A stretch of DNA of 30,430 nucleotides from Aalborgiella sp043740415 (lineage in GTDB: Bacteria; Pseudomonadota; Gammaproteobacteria; Burkholderiales; Burkholderiaceae_C). The translations under genes and the position numbers were made by a program. Numbering within the stretch: position 1 is the first letter of the stretch; each line of letters opens with the position of its first letter. The notes under the pieces are model-generated. The model ran no database searches. It had not been told where the DNA came from and saw nothing but the letters and a program-made list of their open reading frames with translations. Positions 1 through 6,987 of this stretch are shown one piece after another. Where the stretch lies: the NCBI GenBank assembly GCA_043740415.1, contig JAYUCJ010000090.1, positions 1 through 30,430 of the forward strand, written 5' to 3'.

Positions 1-900
1 TTTACCGACCGCAGCGCCCTCGCCCGCGAAGCCATGGCGGCCTTGCGTGAATTGCCGCAGGCAGAAGAAGAAGATTACAAAATCATCGTGCAGGTGCTAG
101 CCAGCCGTTTGCTTAGTGCTATCAATGATGAAGTGGACAACTTGCCCGAGGGCGCACAACCCAATGAGGCGGAGCGCACCCGTTTGTCGCGAGACGCGGC
201 GCACTGGGTGATCCGCAAGTGCGAGCAGGAGCTGCGCGAAGCCATGTTCAGCGAAATCGCCAAGCGAGCCAAGTTAATCGATGCCAAACCGCTACCAGAT
301 GTGATGGTTTTTCCGAGCAGCATCACGCTGGAAGCATCGTCCAAAAACATCTACGGCGTGTTGCCGCCTACCAATGCGGATGGCGAGCTGGTATCCCAGC
401 GGATGCTGATGGACGACCGTATGTGGTTGGCAGACAAAAGCTACGCGTTTGAAGGTAGCCCTTTCTCGCAAGGGCATTTTGACGGTGCCTGGTTTGGCAA
501 CAGCCTGGAAAACCGATTCTCCAAAGCATTGGATCGCGCCAACTTTGTGGTTTGGTGGCACCGCAACCCGCGCAACAAACCGTATGCTGTGCGCGTGGTA
601 CGGGCCGAACACGACAACTACTTCTACCCGGATTTTGTTGTCTGTGTAAAACACAACTCGGCCGATGAGCCTATGCAACGCCTGCTGGAAACCAAAGAAG
701 ACACCAAAGACGCGTCGCGCAAATCACAGCATTCACCTGACAACTACGGCAAAGTGCTTTTCTTGACACCAGATGGTAAAGAGCGCATGCGCTGGGTGAA
801 TGATGATGGCAGCTTGGGGGAAGTGCTGGATTTTGAGGATATGGAAAGCGTGTTGGACAAGCTTGCGAAAACCAGGCCGATTGAGCAGTTGAACCGATAG
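1..900 (+). CDS. Type III restriction enzyme (Res)-like helicase-nuclease, C-terminal part (5' truncated by window)
   Basis: The reading frame is open from base 1, so the start lies outside the window; the first ATG at 34 is internal to the frame and need not be the true start. About 299 codons remain. The visible C-terminal region carries a PD-(D/E)xK-type nuclease signature: an Asp in the motif FYPDF (codon at about 631) followed some 19 residues later by LLETKE, with the ExK at 688-696. This arrangement, after a long charged helical linker, is typical of the endonuclease domain at the end of type III restriction Res subunits, which follow a DEAD/SF2 helicase domain and cleave DNA with a Mod partner. 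The helicase motifs and the mod gene would lie upstream and cannot be seen. A related helicase-nuclease of another defence system is possible. The gene ends with TAG at 898-900, and the next gene starts 134 nt later. Confidence 0.7.
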   Translation, partial: FTDRSALAREAMAALRELPQAEEEDYKIIVQVLASRLLSAINDEVDNLPEGAQPNEAERTRLSRDAAHWVIRKCEQELREAMFSEIAKRAKLIDAKPLPDVMVFPSSITLEASSKNIYGVLPPTNADGELVSQRMLMDDRMWLADKSYAFEGSPFSQGHFDGAWFGNSLENRFSKALDRANFVVWWHRNPRNKPYAVRVVRAEHDNYFYPDFVVCVKHNSADEPMQRLLETKEDTKDASRKSQHSPDNYGKVLFLTPDGKERMRWVNDDGSLGEVLDFEDMESVLDKLAKTRPIEQLNR

Positions 901-981
901 CTAGACAAGAATATTTTTCTTTGGAAGGGCTGATGTAAATTTACGATTTGCATCGGCGCTTCGGCATGAGATTCTACTCAT

Positions 982-1018
982 ACACAAATTAAATCGTTTA
1001 TTTCAAACGAGTTTGTGT
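982..1018. promoter_or_regulatory. Nested inverted repeat just upstream of the 1035 gene
   Basis: An outer pair ACACAAA (982-988) and TTTGTGT (1012-1018) encloses an inner pair CGTTT/AAACG with a five-base loop. The structure sits in an AT-rich stretch and ends 16 nt before the ATG at 1035. It could be an operator or a leader hairpin of the two-gene unit downstream. It has no run of T that would make it an obvious terminator for the restriction gene. Function is not known. Confidence 0.35.
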
Positions 1019-1034
1019 TTATGAAAGTTTCATC

Positions 1035-1817
1035 ATGTCCAAAGCAAAAACCACCTTAGTTCAACACGTCGCTTATGTGCCCGAGTGTGTCGATCATGCA
1101 CTCGTCAGAGCGCAGCATTTAGCCGCCAGCTTGTGCGCTTCTGCCCCTGCCCTACGCGCCTTACCCAAAGTCAAATTCGCCAGTCTTCAGCCCATTGAGC
1201 GAAAAATCCTCAAAGAATGTGAAGACAAAGCAGCTGCTGCAAAAGCTCGCATCAATGTGCATCTCAGCAAAATAGACCAGTTGTTTTCAAGCGTGCAGTC
1301 GAGTATCAAGATCGATAGCAAGCTTTTGAAACACACCACCCTATCTGACTGGAATCCTACAAACATCTTACTAGCCACAAGAGTGCGTCAACTGGAAGAA
1401 CTCTCAAAAAATGAGCGTGCCAAGGTCAAAACCTTGATAGCGGACTTGGGTCTTGATCCGCTACTTTTTTTCGAAGATAAGCCAGTACGCCCTCACGATG
1501 TCTTTGAAGCCTGTGTATCCAAAACAAAACACCTGCAAGAGGAATGGCAAAAAGCTTACTTTGCAGTCATTGACCAAGCTTTGAATCTGCAGAATCTGTA
1601 TGTACGCGGCTCTGCCGCCGACTGTCTGGGGCAAATCTGCAAATTTGCGTTGTCAAATACGCTGGAACTCGATCCACCAGCGCAAGATCAAGAAGACGTT
1701 TTCATAGCCTTAAAAGATTCGCTGCGTAACCCGTTGAGTGGAGCATGGCCAAAAATTGTCACAGTTGCGCAAGCAGCATTAGCAGTAGATCGTTCAAACG
1801 TGGGAGGTGCAGTATGA
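1035..1817 (+). CDS. Hypothetical protein, first gene of a two-gene overlapping unit
   Basis: A 260-residue product that I do not recognise. It has no obvious signal peptide or membrane segment. It is mostly predicted helical from composition, rich in Lys, Ala, Leu and Glu, with a charged Ala-rich segment around residues 60-75. Cysteines are scattered and show no metal-binding spacing. The ATG at 1035 follows an AT-rich 134-nt gap that contains a nested hairpin. Its stop TGA (1815-1817) overlaps the ATG of the next gene as ATGA, which implies translational coupling and a shared function with that membrane protein. The pair lies between a restriction-type gene and a mobile element, so it may be accessory, but no defence function can be read from the sequence. 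Confidence 0.75.
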   Translation: MSKAKTTLVQHVAYVPECVDHALVRAQHLAASLCASAPALRALPKVKFASLQPIERKILKECEDKAAAAKARINVHLSKIDQLFSSVQSSIKIDSKLLKHTTLSDWNPTNILLATRVRQLEELSKNERAKVKTLIADLGLDPLLFFEDKPVRPHDVFEACVSKTKHLQEEWQKAYFAVIDQALNLQNLYVRGSAADCLGQICKFALSNTLELDPPAQDQEDVFIALKDSLRNPLSGAWPKIVTVAQAALAVDRSNVGGAV

Positions 1818-2611
1818 GCCACCATGCATTCGAACGCCAATATCCTTGGCTATACCCGATCACGTTGTTTTTTGTGGGAACCATCTTTGTCTTGCTGACC
1901 ATGGTGACCTTGAGTGCCTTTTTTAATAGACAAAGGCAAAAACGATTGAAAGCACTTGAAAGCCATGTATTCCCAGAGCGTTATCAAGCAGAGGTGATGA
2001 AACGATATCCGCATCTGTCGACGGAGCATGTCAACATTGCGTTCGAGCAGTTGCGTTTGTATTTTTTCATCTGCATGCTGAAAAAACCTACATCAGTGGC
2101 AATGCCATCCAGAATTGTTGATGTGTGCTGGCATATTTTTTTATGCGATACGAGGCAATACAAACATTTTTGCGAGACTGTATTTGGAGATTTTTTGCAT
2201 CATGAAGTTTGGGTTGAAGCCAATTTAACGGTCCAAAATAAATTGATCCCAGATGTTGTGCAGAAAGAGCAAGAGGATTTATCTGAAGAATTGAAAGCTC
2301 AACAAGCTCTTGAATTTCGAAATCAACTTGCGGCGGCTAGGATCTACCAATGGGCAGTTGAATTTGAAGGTATAGGACAAAATTCAATGTTACCAACAGT
2401 GCCGCTTTTATTTCGAATCGATAAAGACTTGGCTATCAGTGACGGCTTCTATTATCCTCAGGAACTTACTGAGTTTTTGGCGAATTATGATCTCAAAGCT
2501 GCCGAATCAGAGGCGGCTAGTCTAGACTTAGCTGCGGCTGGAAGTGATGGTGCGGCTTGTGGTGATGGTGGGGGTGCAGCAGCCTGTGGGGGGTGTGGTG
2601 GGTCTACATAG
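1814..2611 (+). CDS. Membrane-anchored protein with GRDP-like motif and Gly/Cys-rich C-terminal tail
   Basis: The ATG at 1814 is preferred because it overlaps the upstream stop (ATGA) and has GGGAGGTG just upstream; an in-frame start at 1745 would run deep into the previous gene. The product is 265 residues. A hydrophobic segment at about residues 14-37 is a single N-terminal membrane anchor. The central part contains a motif around VDVCWHIFLCDTRQYKHFC, which I associate with glycine-rich-domain (DUF1399/GRDP-like) proteins, where a W-H pair and a Y..FC segment recur. The tail from about residue 240 is a low-complexity run of Gly, Ala and Cys ending in ACGGCGGST. Known bacterial proteins of this type are mostly uncharacterised. 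The Cys-rich tail could bind metal or cross-link, but that is inference. Confidence 0.75.
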   Translation: MSHHAFERQYPWLYPITLFFVGTIFVLLTMVTLSAFFNRQRQKRLKALESHVFPERYQAEVMKRYPHLSTEHVNIAFEQLRLYFFICMLKKPTSVAMPSRIVDVCWHIFLCDTRQYKHFCETVFGDFLHHEVWVEANLTVQNKLIPDVVQKEQEDLSEELKAQQALEFRNQLAAARIYQWAVEFEGIGQNSMLPTVPLLFRIDKDLAISDGFYYPQELTEFLANYDLKAAESEAASLDLAAAGSDGAACGDGGGAAACGGCGGST

Positions 2612-2693
2612 CAAGATTCATCGAACACCCCCGTAAATTGTGAGACGTCTGTCCTAAACCGGAAGTGCGCCCCTTTCCGGCTATGGCAGCTTC

Positions 2694-2796
2694 AGAGACT
2701 TATGCACATCTCCCAGTTATGAACAGTTTGGGTTCAGAGCTGGCTGCATTCACCCTGAACGACCGAATTTGACGGGTTGATTAACTTTACATAATT
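2694..2796 (+). repeat. Left inverted repeat of the RIT element
   Basis: The reverse complement of this 103-bp stretch matches 6064-6166 with seven mismatches and no gaps by hand alignment. It starts with AGAGACTTATGCACATCTCC and ends at ATAATT, 45 nt before the preferred start codon of the first recombinase. It probably also holds the promoter of the recombinase operon and the recombinase binding sites. Confidence 0.85.
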
Positions 2797-2840
2797 TCCG
2801 AATGGGCGCATGAATGGAGGCTTCACAACTGGAGACCACC

Positions 2841-4094
2841 ATGGATTCGATCAGCTCGTTACCCCCCTTAACCAAGACATGGTTACTTGACGGCCCGCTT
2901 TCCTCACATGTTGAGGCCTATATGGCAAATCTTGAGCGAGGAAGCTACTCCCGGCAATCATTTCGTAGTCACATTGACACACTGGCGCATTTCGCCCATT
3001 GGATGGCCCGCTGCACGCTCACGGCCGGTCAACTCGACGAGGACTGCGTTCATCAATTTCTTAATTTTCATCTGCCAAGCTGTGATTGCCATTCCATGGC
3101 GCTGCGAAACCATGGTCAGTTGCGCGCCGGACTCGGGTTGCTGCTGGAGGTACTTCGCCAGGAGCGAGTCATCGCCGAATTGTTGCCACCCACCGGACCA
3201 ATCGCCGAGGAACTGAATCGATACGACGCACACATGCGCGATGCACGTGGTCTTGCCGTGGGGACATGCAAAGACCGTCTGTACAGAGTGGGGCAATTCC
3301 TGCGCTGGAAGTTTGCCGACAGGGCCTTCACTGGCAAAGACATGCTGGTGGAAGAGCTGCGTGCCTTCATCACCAAAGAGCTGGAGCGGGTCAATTCGAC
3401 ATCTCATGCCCAATCTTTGGCGGCATCCTTTCGGGCGTATTTCCGCTATCGGCTCACTTGTGGCGACGAAGTGCGTGGACTGCTGGGCGCAATTTCAACG
3501 CCCGCTCAATGGACGCTTGCGTCACTTCCCCGTGCCCTCACGGCTGGGGAGGTGCAACGACTGATGACGCATTGTGAGCAAACTGTGTCATCACGATGGC
3601 GTCTATTGAGCATGGTCCGGTTGGCTTTGGATCTCGGTTTGCGCAGCGGGGAAATCGCCAAGCTCGAACTCCGTGATATCGATTGGCGCAATGGCACGGT
3701 GAAACTCAAGCACACGAAGTCGATGCGCCAAGATATTCTGCCGTTGCCAACAGCCACGGGGGAGGCTCTGGCCGAGTACCTTCGCCACGAGCGTCCAACC
3801 ACCACCATCAAGACTATTTTTGTTCGCCTAAAAGCACCCCATGACCAGCCCATCGGGGTTGACGCTGTGCGTGCTGCCATCAGTCGGGCGTTGCGATGCG
3901 CAGGTATCGCGCAGGGACGCAGTCATTCCCTGCGCCACACCTTGGCGTGTCGAATCGTCAATAGTGGTGGCTCCATCAAAGATGTAGCAGACATGCTGAG
4001 GCACCGCTCCTTGAGCACCTCGGTGATCTACGCCAAACTCGACCAACACAGTTTGATCGAAGTGGCCTTACCCTGGCCTAGGAGTGCCGTATGA
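2841..4094 (+). CDS. ritA: Tyrosine recombinase, first of the RIT trio
   Basis: Tyrosine-type site-specific recombinase of the phage-integrase family, 417 residues from the ATG at 2841. That start is preferred because GGAG lies six bases upstream (2831-2834); an ATG at 2814 in the same frame would give 426 residues but has no clear ribosome binding site. There is an N-terminal SAM-like DNA-binding region, then a C-terminal catalytic domain. Visible catalytic residues (2841 numbering) are Arg268 in LGLRSGE, His362 and Arg365 in HSLRH, His388 in LRHRS, and the nucleophile Tyr397 in VIYAKLD. The full set is present, so the enzyme should be competent. It overlaps the next gene by 4 nt (ATGA), as in other RIT elements. 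It probably acts with the other two recombinases on the flanking repeats. Confidence 0.9.
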   Translation: MDSISSLPPLTKTWLLDGPLSSHVEAYMANLERGSYSRQSFRSHIDTLAHFAHWMARCTLTAGQLDEDCVHQFLNFHLPSCDCHSMALRNHGQLRAGLGLLLEVLRQERVIAELLPPTGPIAEELNRYDAHMRDARGLAVGTCKDRLYRVGQFLRWKFADRAFTGKDMLVEELRAFITKELERVNSTSHAQSLAASFRAYFRYRLTCGDEVRGLLGAISTPAQWTLASLPRALTAGEVQRLMTHCEQTVSSRWRLLSMVRLALDLGLRSGEIAKLELRDIDWRNGTVKLKHTKSMRQDILPLPTATGEALAEYLRHERPTTTIKTIFVRLKAPHDQPIGVDAVRAAISRALRCAGIAQGRSHSLRHTLACRIVNSGGSIKDVADMLRHRSLSTSVIYAKLDQHSLIEVALPWPRSAV

Positions 4095-5065
4095 ACGCCG
4101 CCGTTGGTCTTCGCGCAAGGGTGCAGGAATTCCTGTGTGAGCAGCGCAATCTGGGCTTTCATCTCGTTTCATGTGGTCGGGAATTACTGAACTTTGCCAG
4201 CTTTGTTGAGGATTCAAAGCACCTTGGAGCGGTTACTGTTGAATTGACTTCGCAGTGGGCACGAGAGGCGCATGGCGGTAACGTCAGTCGAGAAACGTCG
4301 GCCAGACGGCTGGTGAACTTGCGACCATTTTTGCGGTGGCTACAACAGTTTGAAGCGGCCACCGAAGTGCCAGACGATTCCATATTCGGACCCCTTCCGG
4401 CAAGGAAGACACCACACATCTACCGTGCAGACGAGGTATTGGCGCTAATGCAAGAAGCGGGCAAACTTGGTCCCTCTGACGGTCTTCGGGCCGCCACCTA
4501 TGCGACACTGTTTGGGCTGATTGCTGCGACCGGACTGCGCATTGGCGAGTCCCTTGGGCTGGCTGATATCGATGTGGACCTGGTGGCGGGCGTACTGACG
4601 GTGCGAGGTGCCAAGTTTGGCAAGTCCCGATTGGTGCCAGTACATCCAAGTGTGATCGCACCTTTGGCCGCATACCGCGCGACACGCATGAAGCATGTGC
4701 CTATTGCGGCGCAATCACTGTTTTTTGTGGGCTCGCGTGGGGCACATCTTGGCAAGCCGTTGGGTGACAGGCAAGTCCACCGCATCTTCACGCAGTTGCG
4801 TAAACAGCTTGGCTGGATTGATCGTGGCGCTCATGGGCAACCACGCATCCATGATTTGCGCCACAGTTTTGCGGTGAAACGATTAACGTTGTGGCATGAG
4901 CAAGACGTGGATCTAAACCAAAGAATGTTGGCTTTGTCGACCTACATGGGGCATGTCAGGATTGCACACACTTTCTGGTATCTCACCGGTGTGCCTGAGT
5001 TGATGGCTTTGGCTGGTGCCAGGTTTGAATGCTTTGCATGTGCCGGGGAGTTTGATCATGAATAA
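4091..5065 (+). CDS. ritB: Tyrosine recombinase, second of the RIT trio
   Basis: 324-residue phage-integrase-family recombinase. Its ATG overlaps the stop of the first recombinase (ATGA at 4091-4094). The catalytic set is complete: Arg150 in TGLRIGE, His254 and Arg257 in HDLRH, His288 in YMGHV, and Tyr297 in FWYLTG. The Trp-Tyr context and longer spacing before the final His match the middle enzyme of the trio more than standard XerC/D proteins. It ends in TAA at 5063-5065, eight bases into the third gene. Codon use and GC content match its two partners, which supports the three moving as a unit. Alone it would be called a generic integrase; the context makes the RIT assignment. Confidence 0.9.
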   Translation: MNAAVGLRARVQEFLCEQRNLGFHLVSCGRELLNFASFVEDSKHLGAVTVELTSQWAREAHGGNVSRETSARRLVNLRPFLRWLQQFEAATEVPDDSIFGPLPARKTPHIYRADEVLALMQEAGKLGPSDGLRAATYATLFGLIAATGLRIGESLGLADIDVDLVAGVLTVRGAKFGKSRLVPVHPSVIAPLAAYRATRMKHVPIAAQSLFFVGSRGAHLGKPLGDRQVHRIFTQLRKQLGWIDRGAHGQPRIHDLRHSFAVKRLTLWHEQDVDLNQRMLALSTYMGHVRIAHTFWYLTGVPELMALAGARFECFACAGEFDHE

Positions 5066-6065
5066 TTCCACCGTTTCACCCAGTTTCCCGTCACTGGTTC
5101 AATCGTTCTTTACCGAGCATCTGACGAAACAGCGTGCCTTGCGCTCGCGTACCGTGGCGGCCTATCGCGATGCCTTTGTTTTGTTTTTGAACTTCACGCA
5201 AAAGCGACTGCAAAAGCCACCCACGGCGTTTTTGCTCACCGATATCACTCCTGCACTCATTCTGGCCTTCCTTGATCATCTTGAAGTTGATCGCCACAAC
5301 GCAGTGCGCAGCCGCAATGCAAGATTGGCTGCACTGCGCTCATTTCTGAAGTTCGCTGGGCGCAGGGATGTCGCAGGGTTGCATGTCGTTGAGCAGGCGT
5401 TGGGAGTGCCGATGAAGCGATTTGAGCGGCCGATGCTCGGATTTCTTACCCGCGAAGAGATGCTTGCCGTGATCGGTCGCCCCGGCCTGAGTTGGGCCAG
5501 TCAACGTGATTGCTTGCTAATGGCGTTGATGTACAACACAGGCGCCAGAGTATCGGAGGTAATTGGCGTCAAGGTGTCTGATGTCGTGCTGGATGCCTCA
5601 GCTTGCGTGCACTTGCATGGCAAAGGTCGCAAGGATCGCTCTGTCCCTCTGTGGCGATCAACGGTCAAGTCGGTTCGTCAGTGGCTAAAAATCAATCCTG
5701 ATTTGGCGCCAACCTCGGCCTTGTTGCCCAATCGGTGCGGTGAGGCGATGACCCGCTCCAACGTAACCCAGCGTATGGCCTTGGCCGTGCAAGCTGCCAT
5801 CAAAACGATGCCAAGTCTGGAAAAGCGTGCGATTTCTCCCCACACCATAAGACACACCACGGCCATGCATTTGCTGCAGTCAGGCGTGGAAATCAGTGTC
5901 ATCGCGTTGTGGTTGGGACATGAAAGCCCGACAACAACCCATCAATACGTCGAAGCCGATTTGGCCATGAAGGAGAAAGCGTTGGCTCGACTACAGGATC
6001 CGGCGATTCCCGCACGGCGTTTCAAGGCGACAGAGTCTTTGCTGGAGTTCTTGAAGAACCTTTAA
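5058..6065 (+). CDS. ritC: Tyrosine recombinase, third of the RIT trio
   Basis: 335-residue recombinase from the ATG at 5058, which is preferred over an in-frame ATG at 5016 because GGGGAG lies seven bases upstream and the overlap with the previous gene is then only 8 nt. The N-terminal part has a SAM-like core-binding domain (SLVQSFFTEHL onwards). Catalytic residues are Arg164 in TGARVSE, His262 and Arg265 in HTIRH, His288 in LGHES and Tyr297 in HQYVEAD, so it is XerC/D-like and intact. The gene ends at the inner edge of the right inverted repeat: its stop TAA (6063-6065) overlaps the first bases of the repeat, a compact arrangement typical of autonomous elements without cargo. Confidence 0.9.
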   Translation: MNNSTVSPSFPSLVQSFFTEHLTKQRALRSRTVAAYRDAFVLFLNFTQKRLQKPPTAFLLTDITPALILAFLDHLEVDRHNAVRSRNARLAALRSFLKFAGRRDVAGLHVVEQALGVPMKRFERPMLGFLTREEMLAVIGRPGLSWASQRDCLLMALMYNTGARVSEVIGVKVSDVVLDASACVHLHGKGRKDRSVPLWRSTVKSVRQWLKINPDLAPTSALLPNRCGEAMTRSNVTQRMALAVQAAIKTMPSLEKRAISPHTIRHTTAMHLLQSGVEISVIALWLGHESPTTTHQYVEADLAMKEKALARLQDPAIPARRFKATESLLEFLKNL

Positions 6066-6166
6066 TTATGTAAAGTGAATCAACCCGTCAACTTCGGTTG
6101 TTCAGGGTGAATGCAGCCAACGCTGAGCCAAAACTGTTCATAACTGGGAGATGTGCATAAGTCTCT
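6064..6166 (+). repeat. Right inverted repeat of the RIT element
   Basis: Reverse-complement partner of 2694-2796, 103 bp with seven mismatches by eye. It begins within the stop codon of the third recombinase and ends in GTGCATAAGTCTCT. Its outer edge runs directly into the terminal hairpin at 6161-6192. Confidence 0.85.
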
Positions 6167-6192
6167 TTATGTACATCTCTGCATAAAGAGAC
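6161..6192. repeat. Terminal hairpin at the right end of the RIT element
   Basis: GTCTCTTTATG (6161-6171) pairs perfectly with CATAAAGAGAC (6182-6192) across a ten-base loop. It overlaps a second imperfect inverted repeat, AGATGTGCATAA (6149-6160) with TTATGTACATCT (6168-6179). The two can form alternative structures. It may be a terminator for the recombinase operon or a recombination core site; no T-run follows. Confidence 0.6.
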
Positions 6193-6250
6193 ATTCCAGA
6201 CAAACAAATATCGCAATTGCTTGCTTAAGACCGGTCATTCAACGCACGAG

Positions 6251-6276
6251 AATTGGTCCGCAATGCGGACGCAATT
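6251..6276. repeat. Small inverted repeat in the gene-free stretch right of the RIT element
   Basis: GTCCGC (6256-6261) and GCGGAC (6265-6270) form a perfect stem with an AAT loop. AATTG and CAATT extend it on either side with one bulged G. The surrounding stretch 6193-6461 has no gene I can support. Function is not known; it could be a leftover IS end or a hairpin terminator. Confidence 0.35.
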
Positions 6277-6461
6277 TATATGGCCCAGCATCACCATGGG
6301 TCAGCGATCGGCGATAGCAAACGAGGGCTAGTGAGAAAGCCAATTCGAGCACTGATTTCAAACCTGAGAAATGAAACAGGCGAAATCAGGCTCAGTACCT
6401 TTTATCAAATCTCGGTCTGCTCGGCCATTTGGACTTCCCACGCAACGGTTGACACATCGTG

Positions 6462-6476
6462 GCCTCAAATTGAGGC
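6462..6476. repeat. Perfect palindrome at the end of the IS3 remnant
   Basis: GCCTCAA, one central A, TTGAGGC. It overlaps the last codons of the IS3 remnant. It could be a weak transcription stop or part of the IS end. No further function can be read. Confidence 0.35.
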
Positions 6477-6746
6477 ACGTTCAAATGCCTCAGGACTGAT
6501 GCCGCCCAGATGACTATGGCGACGACTGCGATTGTAAAACCCTTCAATGTAGTCAAAGACATCCGCACGGGCTAGGTCACGGGTTTTGTAGATGCGTTTG
6601 CGGATGCGTTCTTTCTTCAAGTCCAATTTGTAATACGTCGCACTGCTCATGCCGTGTTCACGGCAAAGAGCGGGCACTGGCGTGCCCGTTTCTCCCTGCT
6701 TCAAGATGGCCATGATAGCGCTGTCGCTGTACTTGGAAGTTTTCAT
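6465..6746 (-). pseudogene. IS3-family transposase remnant: OrfA start joined to OrfB end
   Basis: The 93-residue frame starts like an IS3-family OrfA (MKTSKYSDSAIMAILKQ, then the helix-turn-helix segment PVPALCREHGMSSATYYK) and from about residue 43 switches to the C-terminal end of OrfB (KKERIRKRIYKTRDLARADV, then FDYIEGFYNRSRRHSHLGG and SPEAFE). The DDE catalytic core that normally lies between is missing, along with the rest of OrfA. The simplest reading is one large in-frame internal deletion of an IS of about 1.2 kb. It cannot encode an active transposase, though a DNA-binding fragment could be made. A perfect 15-bp palindrome (6462-6476) spans the stop codon. Terminal repeats could not be defined by eye. 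Confidence 0.8.
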
Positions 6747-6840
6747 GAAAAGTCTTTCTGCCCAACTGGGCTTGAAATTCTACTTTTAGATGATGCTTTT
6801 TTTAGGGGGGATTACCGTGCGAGTCGAAGTGCAGCCAATA

Positions 6841-6860
6841 CCCCGCCCCTTGGGGCGGGG
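6841..6860 (+). terminator. GC-rich perfect hairpin, possible terminator
   Basis: CCCCGCCCC, TT, GGGGCGGGG forms a 20-base perfect inverted repeat followed on the plus strand by AAATTTATT. The stem is very stable but the T-tract is poor. It lies between the IS3 remnant and the Tat-exported beta-propeller gene at 6988 and may insulate that gene. Confidence 0.45.
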
Positions 6861-6987
6861 AAATTTATTCATCGGCATCAGAATCCCTATTTGGCTATGC
6901 TAAAGTTACCCAGTAAGAATCCTCTTTAATTTCGTTTGCTTCCTAAGACCCTCTGTTTTTTAACCCAAGCAATTTCAAAGGTATCGC

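Larger units (their letters stand above)
2694..6192 (+). mobile_element. Recombinase-in-trio (RIT) element with inverted terminal repeats
   Basis: Three overlapping tyrosine recombinase genes in one direction are bracketed by long inverted repeats (2694-2796 and 6064-6166). By my hand alignment these are 103 bp each with seven mismatches. This is the organisation of RIT elements: three site-specific recombinases in fixed order, no cargo. All three enzymes retain the R, HxxR, H and Y residues, so the element looks potentially active. The right end carries an extra hairpin at 6161-6192 that the left end lacks. No flanking direct repeat was found by eye, so the exact outer boundaries are uncertain. 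Confidence 0.85.

Noticed and set aside
2612..6240. Target-site duplication around the RIT element.
   Set aside because: The sequences outside the inverted repeats share no convincing direct repeat by eye.
6449..6476. TTGACA at 6449-6454 as a promoter -35 box.
   Set aside because: No -10 box at suitable spacing, and it lies at the end of an IS remnant.
6253..6513. An 86-codon plus-strand frame right of the RIT element.
   Set aside because: No motif or ribosome binding site, and it runs across the end of the IS3 remnant.
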